A stretch of 64,000 nt of DNA, from NCBI RefSeq assembly GCF_011745365.1, contig NW_024468911.1:2412759-2476758 (forward strand). Direction: 5' to 3'. The number at the start of each line of letters is the position of its first letter. Position 1 is the stretch's first letter. The position numbers and the translations under genes were made by a program. The notes under the pieces are model-generated. The model saw only the letters and a program-made list of their open reading frames with translations. It did not search any database and was not told the origin of the DNA. The stretch is from Cryphonectria parasitica EP155. Lineage: Eukaryota; Ascomycota; Sordariomycetes; Diaporthales; Cryphonectriaceae. Below, piece after piece: positions 1 through 14,552 of this stretch.

Positions 1-3000
1 ACGTCACGCGTCGAAAACTCCATCATCGCTCGGCTACGAGATCGTTTGGCCACGGCCAGGAATGCCAACGAGATGTTTCGCGTCTTTTCGAAATTTAATG
101 CCTTGTTTGTGCGGCCTAAGATCCGAGGTGCCATTGCCGAGTACCAGACCCAGCTCATCGACAATGTGAAACAGGCCATCAACTCGCTGCACGAGCGTTT
201 CAAGCAGCAATATGGTCACTCTGAAGCGCATGCGATGGCACAGCTCCACGACCTCCCTCCTGTGTCTGGGGCGATCATATGGGCACGTCAGATAGAGCGG
301 CAGCTTGACGGCTACATGAAGAAGGTGGAGGATGTCCTCGGAGCGAACTGGGCCATCCACACCGAAGGAGAGAAACTCAAGAACGAGGGTGATCTCTTCC
401 GGAAGAAGTTGGACACTCGGCCCATCTACGACGCCTGGCTTCACGATGTGCAGAGAAAGCAGATTACAATCTCGGGGCTTCTTTTCACCGTGAACAGGAT
501 CCGGTCTGCTGGCAATATTCTGGAGCTGCAGGTGAACTTTGATGCCCAGGTCATCGCCCTGTTCAAGGAAGTTCGGAATCTGCTGTGGCTGAACTACGCC
601 GTCCCCCACGCCATCAACACTGTATCCAAAGAGGCAAAGCGAGTCTATCCCTTTGCTGTCAGCCTCATGGAGAGCGTTCGAACCTTCGCACAGACCGACC
701 GCCAGATCGCAGACATGCCGGATGTTTCTGTCCTACTTAGTGGGTACCGCAATGATGTCCAGTCGGCCATCCTCAAGGGCATACCACTACGATGGGAATC
801 GTTCAATAATATGTACGAGCTGCATTTCAGGACGGATTCATCCAAGACGGAGAGCAAGCACGTCGCCTTCGTCAAGGAACTGGCATCAAAAGTATCGCTG
901 CTTCAGACCAAGACGATGACGCTAGCAACAATCAACATTACCATCCAGAAGTCCCTCGCCGAGCTAGGCACCTGTCCCTACGAGGCCACGGCATTCGAGT
1001 CCAGACTGAGGACAATCCAGGAGGCCGTTGACCAGCTTAATCTGGAGCAGTACGTGAATCTGGGCTACTGGGTTGATGGCATGAACACCCAGATCAAGAA
1101 TACGCTTCTTGTTCGCCTTCAACGCGCTATTCAAACCTGGATCGAGGCGTTCGAGGACGATTATTTTGAAGGCGAGGACAACCGCCGCAGAACCTTCACA
1201 GATGGTACAGCAGAGAGCAAAGCAGACAAGCCAACGATGAAGCGGTCGATACATGAGATTACGATGCGAAATCAAGTCATCTACCTGGATCCCCCTCTAG
1301 AGTACGCGCGAGCTACTTGGTTCCTGCAGCTCCAGGACTGGCTCGGTGTGATCTGCAATCTGCACAAGGTCAAGGCCACTCGGTATCAGATGAGCTTAAG
1401 CACTACAGCCTACGAAGAGCCTCGCTTTAATGACCTGCCTGCCGAGTGCACGGAAATGCTGACCCGCGTTCATGGCTCTGTCGAAAAGAAACTGTCGGAG
1501 GTTGGATCATATGTCGACAAGTGGCTTCAATTCCAATCTCTTTGGGACCTGCAGTCAGATCAAGTCTATGATCTTCTAGGTGATCAACTCTCTCGCTGGC
1601 TGCAGCTCTTGCAAGAGATTCGGAAGACACGTCAAACTTTCGATACCTCGGAGGTCAGCCGTTCTTTCGGCCATATTACGATCGATTATGACCAGGTACA
1701 AACCAAAGTCAACGCCAAGTATGATCAGTGGCAGCATGACATCCTTCTCAAGTTCGCAAGCCGCCTCGGTAATCGCATGCGGGACGTTCATGCTGAGCTT
1801 GAAAAGGCCCGGCGGGACCTGGAGGGCCAAAGCCTAGAAGCGTCATCCACTGCGCAGGCCGTGCAATTTATCACCATCGTCCAAAGCTGCAAGCGGCAGG
1901 TCAAGCTCTGGGCACCAGAGGTTGAGATCTTCCGCCAGGGCGAGTCGACTCTTGTGAGGCAGCGGTACCAGTTCCCCAACGACTGGCTCCATGCAGAACA
2001 AGTCGACGGCATGTGGGATGCACTTAATGAGCTTCTCGCACGCAAGTCCAAGGTTGTACAGGACCAAACAGATGCCCTGCGTGCCAAGATCATCGCCGAA
2101 GACAAGGTCGTGGCCGACAAGATCACAGAGGTCGCGTCACAGTGGAACGAAGAGAAGCCGGTGTCCGGTACCATACCTCCTGATGAGGCTAATGCCACCT
2201 TGACCTCGTTTGAGACCAGAATTACACAACTGCAAGAGGAGTTCGCCATGGTTGCGAAAGCCAAGGAAGCTCTTGACCTTCCAGCCTCTGGTGATTCGTC
2301 TCTCGGTGTCATCCTGGAGGAGGTTCAGGACTTCAAGTCTGTTTGGGCTTCCCTCTCGTTGATCTGGAAGAGTCTCAACGAGCTCCGGGAGATGCTCTGG
2401 ACCAGCGTGCAACCAAGGAAGATCAGGTCCTCCATCGACAATCTCATCAAGATGACCAAGGAGATGCCCAGCAGAATGCGGCAGTATGCTGCTTTTGAGC
2501 ACATTCAAAACATCCTTCGTCAATACCTCAAGGTCAATTCCCTGCTAGGTGATCTCAAGTCTGAAGCCGTGCGGGATCGGCATTGGACCAAGATCTGGAA
2601 GCAGATCAAGCCTGGAAAGCGGTACTCGCCCGTCTCCATGACCTTGGGCGATGTCTGGGATCTCAACCTAGTGGCGACCGAAGTCATCATCAAGGATATT
2701 ATCACCCAGGCTCAGGGCGAGATGGCCCTGGAGGAATTCCTCAAGCAGGTCAAGGAGGATTGGACCAACTATCACCTCGACCTCGTCAACTACCAGAACA
2801 AGTGTCGCCTCATCCGCGGCTGGGACGAGCTCTTTGCAAAATGCAGCGAAAACCTCAATTCTCTGCAGGCCATGAGGCATTCGCCTTACTACAAGGAGTT
2901 TGAGGAGGAAGCTTCTACCTGGGAAGATAGGCTCAACCGCGTCCATGTGCTCTTTGACGTGTGGATTGACGTTCAGCGTCAATGGGTGTATCTCGAAGGT

Positions 3001-6000
3001 GTGTTCACCGGCAACGCAGACATCAAGCATCTACTGCCCATCGAATCCTCGCGCTTTCAAAACATCAACAGCGAATTCTCAGCAGTCATGAAGAAGGTCT
3101 ACAAACAGCCGACCGTCCTGGATGTCCTCAACATCCCCAATGTGCAGAAGTCTCTGGAGCGCCTGGCCGAGCTTCTCAACAAGATTCAAAAGGCCCTCGG
3201 TGAATACCTCGAGAAAGAGCGTGTGTCATTCCCGCGGTTCTACTTCGTCGGTGACGAAGATCTTCTAGAAATGATTGGTAACAGCAACGATACCCTGCGT
3301 ATTGCCAAGCACTTCAAAAAGATGTTTGCGGGTCTCTCTGGCCTGGTCATGGATGAGGAAGGTGTTATCTCCGGCTTCACGTCCAAGGAAGGCGAGGTTG
3401 TGCGATTGAAGAAGCAAATCTCGGTCATTCAGACCCCCAAGATCAACGACTGGCTTGCTCTTCTGGAGGGCGGCATGCGAGCGACGCTTGCCGAGCTGTT
3501 GGCCGAGGCTATAGAACAGTACACGCCGATCTTCTCCAGCGAAGAAATCGAGCAGGCTGCCCTGAACGAGTTCATGGAGGCATATCCAAGCCAGATCGTG
3601 GTCCTAGCTACTCAAGCAGTCTGGACGACAGCTGTTGACCAGGCCCTGGCCGATGGCGGAAAGGGTCTGCAGACACTGTTCGAGCGCGAGGTGCAGGTAC
3701 TTCGACTGCTCGCCGAGACCGTGCTGGGCGACCTCGAGGTGCTTCTGAGGAAGAAGTGCGAACAGCTCATTACCGAGTGTGTCCACCAACGCGATACCAT
3801 CGAGAAGTTGATGAACCTCAATGCGAACACCCCAACGCACTATATGTGGCTTCTGCAGATGCGCTACGTCTACAGTCCTCAGGGCGAGTACCTCGACCGT
3901 CTGCACATCAAGATGGCAAACGCCAGGCTCAACTACGGCTACGAATACCTGGGTGTTCCAGACAGGCTTGTCAGGACACCGCTGACGGACAGATGCTTCC
4001 TAACGCTTACTCAGGGTCTCTGTCAGCGCCTTGGAGGCTCGCCATACGGGCCTGCTGGTACCGGTAAGACAGAATCTGTCAAAGCGCTCGGTGTCGAACT
4101 TGGCAGGTTCACTTTGGTCTTCTGCTGCGACGATACTTTTGACTTCCAGGCCATGGGGCGCATCTTCCTTGGTATCTGCCAAGTTGGTGCATGGGGCTGT
4201 TTCGACGAGTTCAACCGGCTGGAAGAGCGGATTCTGTCCGCTGTGTCTCAGCAGATTCAGAACATCCAGCTTGGTCTCAAGCAGGGCGTCGAGGACGACA
4301 AGGCCCAAATTGAGCTTGTTGGTCGTCAGCTTCACGTCAACGAGAATACGGGCATCTTCATTACTATGAACCCTGGTTACGCTGGCCGGTCCAATCTGCC
4401 AGACAATCTCAAGAAGCTCTTCCGAAGCGTGGCCATGTCTAAGCCCGACAAGGAACTTATTGCCGAAGTCATGTTGTATTCTCAAGGGTTTAACCAAGCC
4501 AAGCAGCTCTCCAAACACACCGTGCCATTCTTCGACCAGTGTGCAGCTAAACTGTCGAAACAAGCGCATTACGACTTTGGTTTGCGTGCCTTGAAGAGCG
4601 TCCTGGTTAGTTCCGGCGGCCTGAAACGTGCTCGACTTGTCGAGAATGATGGCAAGCTTGGCGCTGAGGAAGTGGTCGAGCCTGAAATCATTGTGCAGAG
4701 CATCCGTGAAACTATCGCTCCAAAGCTGATCAAGTCTGACGTCGACATCATGACGGACATCGAGCAAGAATGCTTCCCCGACGTCAAATACGTGCCTGCG
4801 AACCTGCACAAGTTGGAAGAGGCTATACGTCGTCTGGCAGGCGAGAGACAGCTCGTGGTCACTGACCTCTGGATGACCAAGATCCTCCAGCTTTACCAGA
4901 TCCAGAAGATCCACCATGGTGTCATGATGGTTGGAAATTCTGGAACGGGCAAATCGGCTGCTTGGAGACTTCTGCTCGATGCCCTCCACCAGGTTGAGGG
5001 AGTCGAGGGCGTGTCACATGTGATTGACTCCAAAGTCATGTCCAAAGAGGCGCTCTACGGCAACCTGGATTCGACTACCAGAGAGTGGACAGATGGTCTC
5101 TTTACAAGCATTCTGCGTAAGATTGTGGATAACCTCCGTGGCGAAGACTCAAAGCGGCACTGGATCGTTTTTGATGGCGACGTCGATCCTGAGTGGGTTG
5201 AGAACCTGAACAGTGTGCTCGACGACAACAAGCTGCTCACCTTGCCAAACGGTGAGCGTCTCAACCTGCCACCCAACGTTCGCATCATGTTCGAGGTGGA
5301 AAATCTCAAGTATGCCACGCTCGCTACCGTCAGTCGATGCGGCATGGTCTGGTTTAGCGAAGACACTGTCTCGCCTAGCATGATGGTGGCCAACTACCTC
5401 AACACCCTACGCACTGTCGCTTTCGAAGATCTGGACGAAGATGCGGTCGCCACCGGTCAGAGCTCCGCCAAGGCACTGGCCGTTCAATCCCAGGCAGCGG
5501 ACCTGCTGCACGCCCACCTGGAGATTGATGGTTTCATCCTCGCTGCCCTCAAGGAAGCTGAGGGCTACAACCACATCATGGATTTCACGGTTGCCAGAGT
5601 GCTTAATACGCTCTTCTCTCTCCTCAACAAGGCAGTTCGTGATATTATCGAATACAACAACCAGCATGTGGACTTTCCCTTGGATTCGGAGCAAGTGGAA
5701 GGTTTCATCTCCAAGAAACTACTACTGGCTCTGGTCTGGGCATTGACTGGTGATTGCCCATTGGCGGATCGAAAGACATTTGGCGATAGAGTATGTGGGC
5801 TGGCTGACTTTGGGTCGCCACCGCTGGACGGCACCAGCGCTCTCATCGACTTCGACGTCTCGCTACCACAAGCAGAGTGGACTCCCTGGCAGAACCAGGT
5901 ACCGACAATCGAGGTCAACACCCACTCAATCACACAAACAGATGTTGTCATCCCGACGCTCGACACGGTTCGTCACGAAGATGTCCTATACTCTTGGTTG

Positions 6001-9000
6001 GCTGAGCACAAGCCTCTCCTACTCTGCGGTCCTCCTGGCTCTGGTAAGACGATGACGCTGTTCAGCGCTCTTCGAAAGCTCCCGAACATGGAGGTCGTGG
6101 GTCTCAACTTCTCGAGTGCCACTACACCTGACCTCCTCATCAAGACGTTCGAGCAGTACTGTGAATACAAAAAGACACTAAATGGAGTCATGTTGTCACC
6201 TACTCAGATTGGAAGGTGGCTCGTCATTTTCTGTGATGAGATCAACTTGCCCGCCCCAGACAAGTATGGCACACAGAGAGCTATTTCCTTCCTGCGTCAA
6301 CTTGTCGAGCACAACGGATTCTGGAGGACCTCCGACAAGGCCTGGGTTACGCTCGACAGAATCCAATTCGTTGGTGCTTGCAACCCTCCAACAGACGCCG
6401 GCCGTACGCCGATGGGCGACCGTTTCCTCAGGCACGCACCTCTCATCATGGTCGACTATCCTGGCGAGCAGTCTCTTCTTCAGATTTACGGCACATTCAA
6501 CTCTGCAATCCTCAAAATCATTCCTTCACTTCGTGGATATGCAGAGCCGCTCACCCAGTCGATGGTGCGGTTCTATCTCGAATCTCAGCAGCGGTTCACG
6601 CCCAAGATTCAGCCACACTATGTCTACAGTCCTCGTGAATTGACCCGGTGGGTCCGCGGCGTATACGAGGCCATCCGGCCCCTGGAGACTCTCTCCGTCG
6701 AGGGCTTGATCAGAATCTGGGCGCACGAGGCTTTGCGTCTGTTCCAGGATCGTCTCGTCGAAGACGACGAGCGAAAGTGGACGGACGATGCTGTTCGCCG
6801 AATCGCCTTGGACTTCTTCCCCACCATCGATGACCAGCAGGCTCTTGGCGGGCCCATCCTATTCTCTAACTGGCTGTCCAAGAACTACGTACCGGTCGAC
6901 CGCGAGCAACTTCGTGATTTCGTCAAAGCTCGACTCAGAACGTTCTGCGAGGAAGAGGTCGACGTGCCGCTCATATTATTTAATGATGTCCTGGAACACG
7001 TCCTTCGTATCGATCGTGTCTTTAGGCAACCCCAGGGGCATCTCATCTTGATTGGTGTCAGCGGATCGGGAAAGACTACCCTGTCCCGCTTCGTTGCTTG
7101 GATGAACGGCTTGAAGGTCTACCAGATCAAGGTGCACGGCAAATACTCAGCAGAGGACTTTGACGAGGATCTCCGAGAAGTCTTACGACGCTGCGGCTGC
7201 AAGGGTGAAAAGATGTGCTTCATTATGGACGAGTCAAACGTCCTGGACTCGGGCTTCCTCGAGAGGATGAACACGCTGCTCGCCAATGCGGAGGTTCCTG
7301 GTTTGTTCGAAGGCGATGAGTTTGCAGCGCTTATGACGGCTTGCAAGGAAGGGGCCCAACGTCAAGGCCTGCTTCTCGACTCTCAAGAGGAGCTCTACAA
7401 GTGGTTCACATCGCAGATTGTCAAGAACCTACACGTTGTGTTCACCATGAACCCACCAGAGGATGGTCTTTCATCCAAGGCAGCTACCAGTCCGGCGTTG
7501 TTCAACCGTTGCGTGCTTAATTGGTTCGGCGACTGGTCTGATCAAGCCCTGTTCCAAGTTGCTCACGAGCTCACGCACTCGGTGGATCTAGACCGCTCCA
7601 ACTTCCAGGCGCCCGACACGATCCCTGTTGCGTATCGTGCCCTCACCCTGCCTCCTTCGCACAGAGAGACAGTTGTCAATTCGATGGTGTACATCCACTA
7701 CTCTTTGGCACGCTTCAATGAAAAGCTGCGGAGGCAACAGGGCAAGGTCACGTTCCTCACCCCACGTCACTTCCTCGATTTTGTGGCGCAATACGTCAAA
7801 TTGTACAATGAGAAGCGTGAAGATCTCGAAGAACAACAGCGCCATCTCAATGTTGGTCTTGAGAAGCTGCGAGACACCGTGGACAAGGTCCGCGACCTAC
7901 GAGAGAGCCTTGCAGAGAAGAAGGCGCAGCTAGAGCAAAAGGATATCGAGGCGAACGAGAAGCTGCAGCGTATGGTTGCTGACCAGCGAGAAGCTGAGCA
8001 GCGGAAGAGCACGTCCCTGGAAATTCAAGTCGCGCTGGAGAAGCAAGAGGCTGAGGTTGCGTCGAGAAAGAAGGTCGTTTTGGAGGACCTGGCAAAGGCT
8101 GAGCCCGCTGTTGAATCAGCCAAGGCCAGTGTCAGCAACATCAAGAGGCAACATCTCACGGAAGTCCGATCCATGAACACGCCGCCTTCAGGTGTCAGGC
8201 TCGCCCTCGACTCTGTCTGCACTCTTATCGGTCACAAGGTCAATGATTGGAAAGCTATCCAGGCCGTGGTGCGACGAGACGATTTCATTGCTAGTATCAT
8301 CAATTTCGACAACGAGAGGCAGATGACAAAGGCGCTGCGCATCAAGATGCGGAATGAGTTCTTGTCCAACCCCGAATTCACTTTCGAAAAGGTCAACCGT
8401 GCCAGCAAGGCTTGTGGTCCTCTGGTCCAGTGGGTGGAGGCCCAAGTCAACTTCGCCGAGATTCTGGATCGGGTTGGTCCACTGAGGGCGGAGGTCGACC
8501 AGCTAGAGGAGCAGGCTCTGCAGACGAAAGCCGAGGCCAAAGCTATCGAGAACAACATTGCCCATCTCGAGCAGAGCATTGCAACGTACAAGACCGAATA
8601 CGCTGCGCTCATCAGCGAGACGCAGGCCATCAAATCCGAGATGCAGAGGGTGCAGTTCAAGGTCGATCGATCCGTGAAGCTGCTTGACAGCCTCTCATCC
8701 GAACGCGTTCGCTGGGAAGAGGGCAGTAAATCCTTTGAGACGCAGATCAGCACGTTGGTGGGAGACGTGCTCGTCGCGGCAGCGTTCCTCGCTTACAGTG
8801 GTCTCTATGATCAGACTTTCCGCAAGTCCATGCTAGAGGATTGGCTCCACCAGCTGCACCTGTCTGGCATTCAGTTCAAGCCACACAATCCCTTCACCGA
8901 GTATATGTCGACCGCAGACGAACGCCTCAAGTGGCAGGAGAACAGCCTGCCAGTTGATGATCTCTGCACTGAGAATGCCATCATCCTGCAGCGGTTCAAC

Positions 9001-11353
9001 CGATACCCGTTGATCATCGATCCGTCCGGCCGCGTCAACGAGTTCTTACAAAAGGAGTGCAAGGACCGCCGTTTGACTGTCACTAGCTTCCTGGACGATT
9101 CGTTCACCAAACAGCTTGAGAGCTCACTCCGTTTCGGCAATCCCATCCTCATCCAAGATGCAGAGTACCTCGATCCCATCCTGAACCATGTACTGAACAA
9201 AGAGTACCAGAAGACGGGTGGTCGTGTCCTCATCCAACTCGGAAAGCAGCAGATCGATTTCTCGCCGTCTTTCAAGATCTATCTATCCACGAGAGACCCT
9301 TCTGCAACCTTCGCGCCCGATATCTGCAGTCGCACGACCTTCGTGAACTTTACAGTCACTCAGAGCAGTCTCCAGACGCAGTCTCTGAACGATGCACTCA
9401 AGTCAGAACGGCCAGATGTTGACGAGAGACGATCGAACCTTATCAAGCTTCAGGGCGAGTTCAAGGTGCATCTGCGCCAGCTTGAGAAACGCTTGCTTCA
9501 GGCTCTCAACGAGTCACGTGGTAATATTCTAGATGACGACAATGTCATCGAAACCCTGGAAACGCTGAAGACCGAGGCGGCTGAGATTTCGGCCAAGATG
9601 AGCAACACCGAAGGTGTCATGGCTGAGGTTGAGCAAATCACCCTGGAGTACGATGTCATCGCCAAGTCTTGTAGTGCAGTCTTCACAGTTCTCGAGCAGC
9701 TGCACTACCTGAACCACTTTTACCAGTTCTCGCTGCAGTACTTCCTCGACATCTTCCACCGCGTCCTACACAACAACCCGAACTTGTCTAAGGAGACCAA
9801 CCACAAAGTCCGTCGCGACATCATCGTCAAAGACCTTTTCATCACCACCTTCAAGAGGACTGCCCTTGGACTGCTTCAGAAGGACCGCATTACTCTCGCC
9901 ATGTTGCTTGCCCAAGCGTCGCCGTATAAGATGGACAAGGACTTGATCGACATCATTCTTGACGAGAAGGTGCCAGGCATGGATGTATCGACCGAGGTGG
10001 ATGCCAAGGATGATGCATTCATCAGCGCCAGGAAGTTGCCTGCGCTGAAGGACAAGATTGACCAGGTGCCTCAAGATGAGTGGGATCGTTTCTTCTCCGA
10101 GGAGCTTGCTGAAAACTGCGTGCCCAAGATCTGGAACGACGAGACTGAGCCGATTGACCAGGCTCTGTCGTCCCTGCTTCTTATCAAACTCTTCCGCCTT
10201 GACCGCTTTGTCCCCGCCGCTGAGCGCTTCGTGGGTCTTGTCTTCGGCAGTGATTTGTTCGATATTGTCGAGGACCTCAAGGCTACGGTCACGGAAGTAT
10301 CTGCAACCAGGCCAGTCGCTCTGGTCTCGAGCCCAGGCTTCGACGCCAGCTACAAGGTCGACAGCCTTGTCGAGAGGATGCGCGTCCGGTGCACCAACAT
10401 TGCCATGGGATCCAACGAGGGTCTTGCCAGTGCAGACAAGGCCGTCAGCCACGCTGCCCAAGTTGGCTCCTGGGTACTTGTCAAGAACGTCCACCTTGCA
10501 CCAACTTGGCTTCAAAGTCTGGAGAAGCGCATGGAGTCGCTCAACCCCAACCCAGAGTTCAGGCTGTTCCTCTCCATGGAGTCGAGCCCGAAGATCCCTG
10601 TCAATTTACTTCGCGCCTCTCGCGTGCTCATGTACGAGCAGCCTGCTGGTGTGAGGGCCAACATGAAGGACTCTATGTCTTCGCTCTCTACCAGGCCTGC
10701 CAAGAGCCCTGTAGAGAGGCAGAGGCTGTACCTTTTGCTATCTTTCTTGCACGCTGTGGTTCAGGAGCGTCTGCGATACGCACCAAACCTTGGATGGAAG
10801 GGCTTCTGGGAATTTAACGATAGTGATGTAAGTTCTGTTGTTGCCTCCAAGTACAGACTCTTCAGGCTCTACATACGCTAACTTTGAGACACAGTATGAA
10901 TGCTCCGCGTTTGTCATCGATACGTGGGTGGAAACCGTTGCTCAGAATAGGACCAACATCGCGCCGCAGAACATCCCCTGGGATATGATCCGCTACCTCG
11001 TCACAGAGACTTACGGTGGCAAGATCGACGATGAGGGCGACTTCAAGCTTCTCAACCAACTTGTCCACTCATTCCTGACCCCTGCCGCCTACGACATTGG
11101 CCACAAACTTGTCGAGGGCGGTGACAAGGAGGGTAGTCTCGAGGTGCCCTCGGGCACATCCATGCAGGACTTTATGAGCTGGGTCCAGAAGCTCCCTGAG
11201 CGTGAGCCGCCTACTTACCTGGGCCTGCCTGCCAATGCCGAAAAGCTGCTGCTTGTCGGACTCGGCAAGAGTATGATCCAGAACTTGAGGAAGGTCTCGG
11301 ACCTGTTGGATGAGAGCGAGCAGGTGATGACGGAGGCCGCGCAGGCTGCTTAG
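1..11353 (+). CDS. Cytoplasmic dynein heavy chain (5' end cut by window edge)
   Basis: Motor subunit of cytoplasmic dynein, which moves nuclei and endosomes toward microtubule minus ends. The frame is open from base 1, so the start lies upstream. Visible coding is 1-10827 plus 10895-11353, about 3,761 residues. Fungal heavy chains are roughly 4,300 residues, so most of the missing part is N-terminal tail. Four P-loops mark AAA1-AAA4: GPAGTGKT (4048-4071), GNSGTGKS (4933-4956), GPPGSGKT (6028-6051) and GVSGSGKT (7054-7077). The AAA1 Walker B is in GCFDEFNRL near 4200. The stalk coiled coils (about 7790-8170 and 8460-8740) flank the microtubule-binding domain. The single visible intron, 10828-10894, has a GTAAGT donor, a GCTAAC branch and a phase 0 join. 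The C-terminus ends soon after AAA6, without the long C-terminal domain of animal dyneins, which is normal in fungi. Confidence 0.97.
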
Positions 11354-12169
11354 ATGGACCAACTTGAAATGGAGTGGGTTGAAACTGGCCGCATGGGGAT
11401 AAATTACGGAAGTAGGCAGAGAAGAGCGGCGTCTTTCTTATGTTTAACTGATTTTTCGGGTTCTCTAGACTGTGGTGGCGTATGGACAACAACAGGATGG
11501 AGGGGCCTCATTTCAATGTGGTTTTGTGTTTAGTGCAGATACCCTTCAGTCACCATGGCAGGTCAATAACCTTTTTCCTTTTGTCACATATCTTCTTCCT
11601 TCTTTCTAGACTTGTAGAGCAATGCACTGGAGATGTACCTTCAAATCAGCCAGTTCGTCTTTGTCAAACTATGAAGTCTTGACAGTCATCATCATCATCA
11701 TCATCACCTCGATGTCTGCGTGCCCCGGGCATAAACACCGGGTGGAACGGGTTCGGCGGTGGAATACGGAATGCCTACTGTCTCGTATCCTCGTTGGCCA
11801 TGAAAAACGACGCAGACCCTTTCACAAGATGTTTTTCACGTTCGTACCATATTATGCCATGTAATTCATCACTATGTTTATGAATTGTATACATATTAGA
11901 ATCCAAGCCCAAGTATTTATCCAATCCCTGAATCCGTAACCCTCCTCTCTGTGTATATGTATGTATACACGGGGCGCCTTTGTGACCTTCAGCACCGTTA
12001 TCTGAAGATCTTTCTTTATACACGCGCCTTCCTGTCCCGTAGTGGATCTTGACAGTCATCAAAATCATCCTCGTCCCTTTCTCTTCCCCCATCTTTCACC
12101 TTCACATTTCCTTGGTTGATTGAGACATTAAACAAACCCTTGAAGTTTTTTTTTTTTCAGTCGACCCTC
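11354..12169. other. Convergent intergenic region, dynein / GMC oxidoreductase
   Basis: Both neighbouring genes end here, so this holds two 3' ends. Apart from a short TCA microsatellite it is low-complexity pyrimidine-rich DNA. The 13-mer CTTGACAGTCATC occurs near 11679 and again near 12048. No gene is supported. Confidence 0.7.
11686..11706. repeat. (TCA)7 microsatellite
   Basis: Seven uninterrupted TCA units in the 3' flank of the dynein gene, outside coding sequence. Confidence 0.9.
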
Positions 12170-14552
12170 TTACTGAGCCGCCGCCTTGATGATATCCGCA
12201 GCCCTCTCAGCAATCGCATACACCGGCGCCTGCAAGTGCGCCCCCACCAGCACGGGCATGATACCGGCGTTCACAACCCGCAGGTTCGTGGTGCCGTAGA
12301 CGACCAGCTCGGAGTCGACGACGCCGCCCAGCTCAAGAGGCAACATGGCTGTCGTTCCCGAGGGGTGAAACTCGGTGGCGATGTTCTGCTTCACGAGGGC
12401 GAGCAGCTGTGCGTTGATGTCGCTGGTGGTGGCGGTGGTTGGGCAAAAGTACGGCGACTGGACGGCGGGCTGGAGCTCGGCGACGGGGGCGGTGTTGATG
12501 AGCTCGCAGTTGAAGAGGAGGGCGCGCGCCATGGCGAGGCAATCCAGAGGTTCGGAGCAGTAGCGCGGGTCGACGAGGGGCATGTCGAAGATGCTGGCGG
12601 ACGAAGGGCGCACGGTGCCGCGGGACAGCGGGCGCTGCATGGCAGTGGAGATGGTTCCGATGGAGTCGGCGAGGATCTCGACGGCGCCCTCTGCCGGGTC
12701 GCGGAGGAGCGGGAGCTGCTGCTGGAGCTGGGCGAGGTAGCCCTGGCGGACGGTCGCCGCCGTGCCTGCGGGCAGCGTCGTGTCGACGTCACTCTGGCTC
12801 GCGTTTTGGAGCAATTCCGCCCAGTCGTCGGCGATCAGCTCCATGGAGGGGAAGGCAATCGTGCTGATCATTGGTGCCGTCAAGGGTCCCGTGCGGTTGG
12901 CGTAGTACTCCTCTGTCGCCGCATTCAGGGCGTCGGCGTTGGAGGTGACCTTGTCTGCCGTGAGCAAGGAGCTGTTCTCAACTGTAGGCCTCTCAAGCGT
13001 CAGCATATCATAAATATAGTGCGCATTATGAGAGATTTGGGGGCACAGGTGCCACTACAACTACCACTTACACAAGTACCTGGGGTGGTTCATCCCGTGG
13101 TCCTGCAGGTTCGCTCCGACGCCTGGAAGATCAATCACAACAGGGACGCCCAGGGACTCAAGAACGTCGCTGGGGCCGATGCCTGAGATCTGCAAGAGTG
13201 TCGGCGAGAAGATGGCTCCCGCTGCCAGGATCACCTCGTTCGTACAAGTGACATTGACCGTAGCGTTTTGGGCTGATTGAGCAAACTGTTGAAAGGGTGC
13301 AGCCAGCCAGTCAGCTATAATCATCTTTGGGCCGACGTCGAGACAAGTGTTCAACGCACCTCCACTCCGACAGCTCTCTGCGATGTACCGTCTGCGTCTT
13401 GCTCCAAAAGAAGCCTGGTAACCATCTGCTCCGTCGCGATGTGCAGGTTCGCACGGTTAATCACCGGATCGAGGTAGGCCACTCGAGCGTCACAGCGGGA
13501 CTGGTTGGAAGCAGACATGCTCGAGGGGTTGATAAAAGCGCCACCTCCGGTACCGTTGTTCGGGTCCGCAAGGGCAGGCACTCCCAGCTGCTCGAAGCCC
13601 TGCAAGATGTTGGCTAAATAATGGTTTTTGTCAGTCAACTACTGTCACTCGCATACAGTTGAACAAGAACCCTCTTTCACGTTAGCCATACCAGATTGCG
13701 GATAGAGAAAGTGAGGGTAGGCAATCTGCACAGGACCCGTCTCGCCGTGAATATCCGACTGGGACTCTATGCCAAATTCTTGGGTGGTCGCGTCATCAAC
13801 GTCCATAACGAAAGTCTCGCTCTGTTCCCGTAAAGATGTGTCAGTGAGCGAGCTCTTCTTCTTGACCACCGCATATTGTTTTTGTTCTCTCTGACCTTCT
13901 CAAAGTACGGCAGTAGATCCATCCATCCCCAGCCATAAGTAGGAGTGTCGAATCCGTTGTTGTTCAGGTTGTCCCATGCATCGTAATCCTGCGCAGACCC
14001 GCGGGTCCAGACCATCCCGTTCAGAACGGTCCCACCACCAACCACTTTTCCTTGATTAAAGACAACAGCCTGGCCATCGAGGTACTCCTGTCCCACGGTT
14101 CTGAGATTCCAGTCGTAGTTCGTGTTGAGATCTGCGCCAACTTCAGAAGGCACCATGACGGTGTAGCCCTCAGTGTCCCTGTCATCTCATTAGGGGTGTG
14201 GTCTTCTCCAGGGGAAGTGCAAATAATCAAGTATTGACTATACTTACAAAGTACCGGCCTCAAGCAACAAAACCGTAACTGCAGAAAAGGTCAACACCCA
14301 ACTTGGAATTTCCTTGAAAGAGGATTTCTTTTGAGAGTTGAATTGTTAAAGAATCAAGGACTAACCATCAGCGTCCTCGGTTAGTCTGTTGGCGACAACA
14401 AGCCCAGAGGGTCCACCACCAACAATAATGTAGTCATATTCATTTTGGAGAGAAGCAGTTAATGCACTAGGCGGAAGGTATAAGCAATTTGACAGTGGGA
14501 GTATATAAGCCAAGATCGCGGCGCCTGAAATGGGTAGACTAAGATGCCACAT
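12170..14552 (-). CDS. GMC-family FAD oxidoreductase with signal peptide
   Basis: FAD-dependent glucose-methanol-choline oxidoreductase (choline dehydrogenase / aryl-alcohol oxidase-like), probably secreted. Exons (minus strand): 14366-14552, 14248-14278, 13896-14178, 13692-13821, 13360-13613, 13072-13285 and 12170-12981. All phases agree and give about 636 residues, a normal family length. The first 23 residues form a hydrophobic signal peptide. The FAD-binding motif GGGPSG is at residues 45-50. GMC signature 1 ([15 protein letters not shown]) and signature 2 ([15 protein letters not shown]) are both present. The C-terminal part carries the expected active-site histidines, about H572 (in [10 protein letters not shown]) and H615 (in GAHLQAPVY). 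The 31-nt second exon and six introns make it easy to mispredict. The substrate cannot be told from sequence. There are no neighbouring tailoring genes, so a biosynthetic cluster role is not indicated. Confidence 0.93.

Noticed and set aside
34..10515. Many long open frames on the minus strand across the dynein gene, e.g. 4000-4989 and 9766-10515
   Set aside because: They are complements of strongly conserved dynein coding sequence, and their translations show no family resemblance.
12116..13186. 356-codon + strand frame opposite the GMC gene
   Set aside because: It covers the GMC exons and an intron on the other strand; its Gly/Asp/Arg-rich composition is typical of an antisense shadow.
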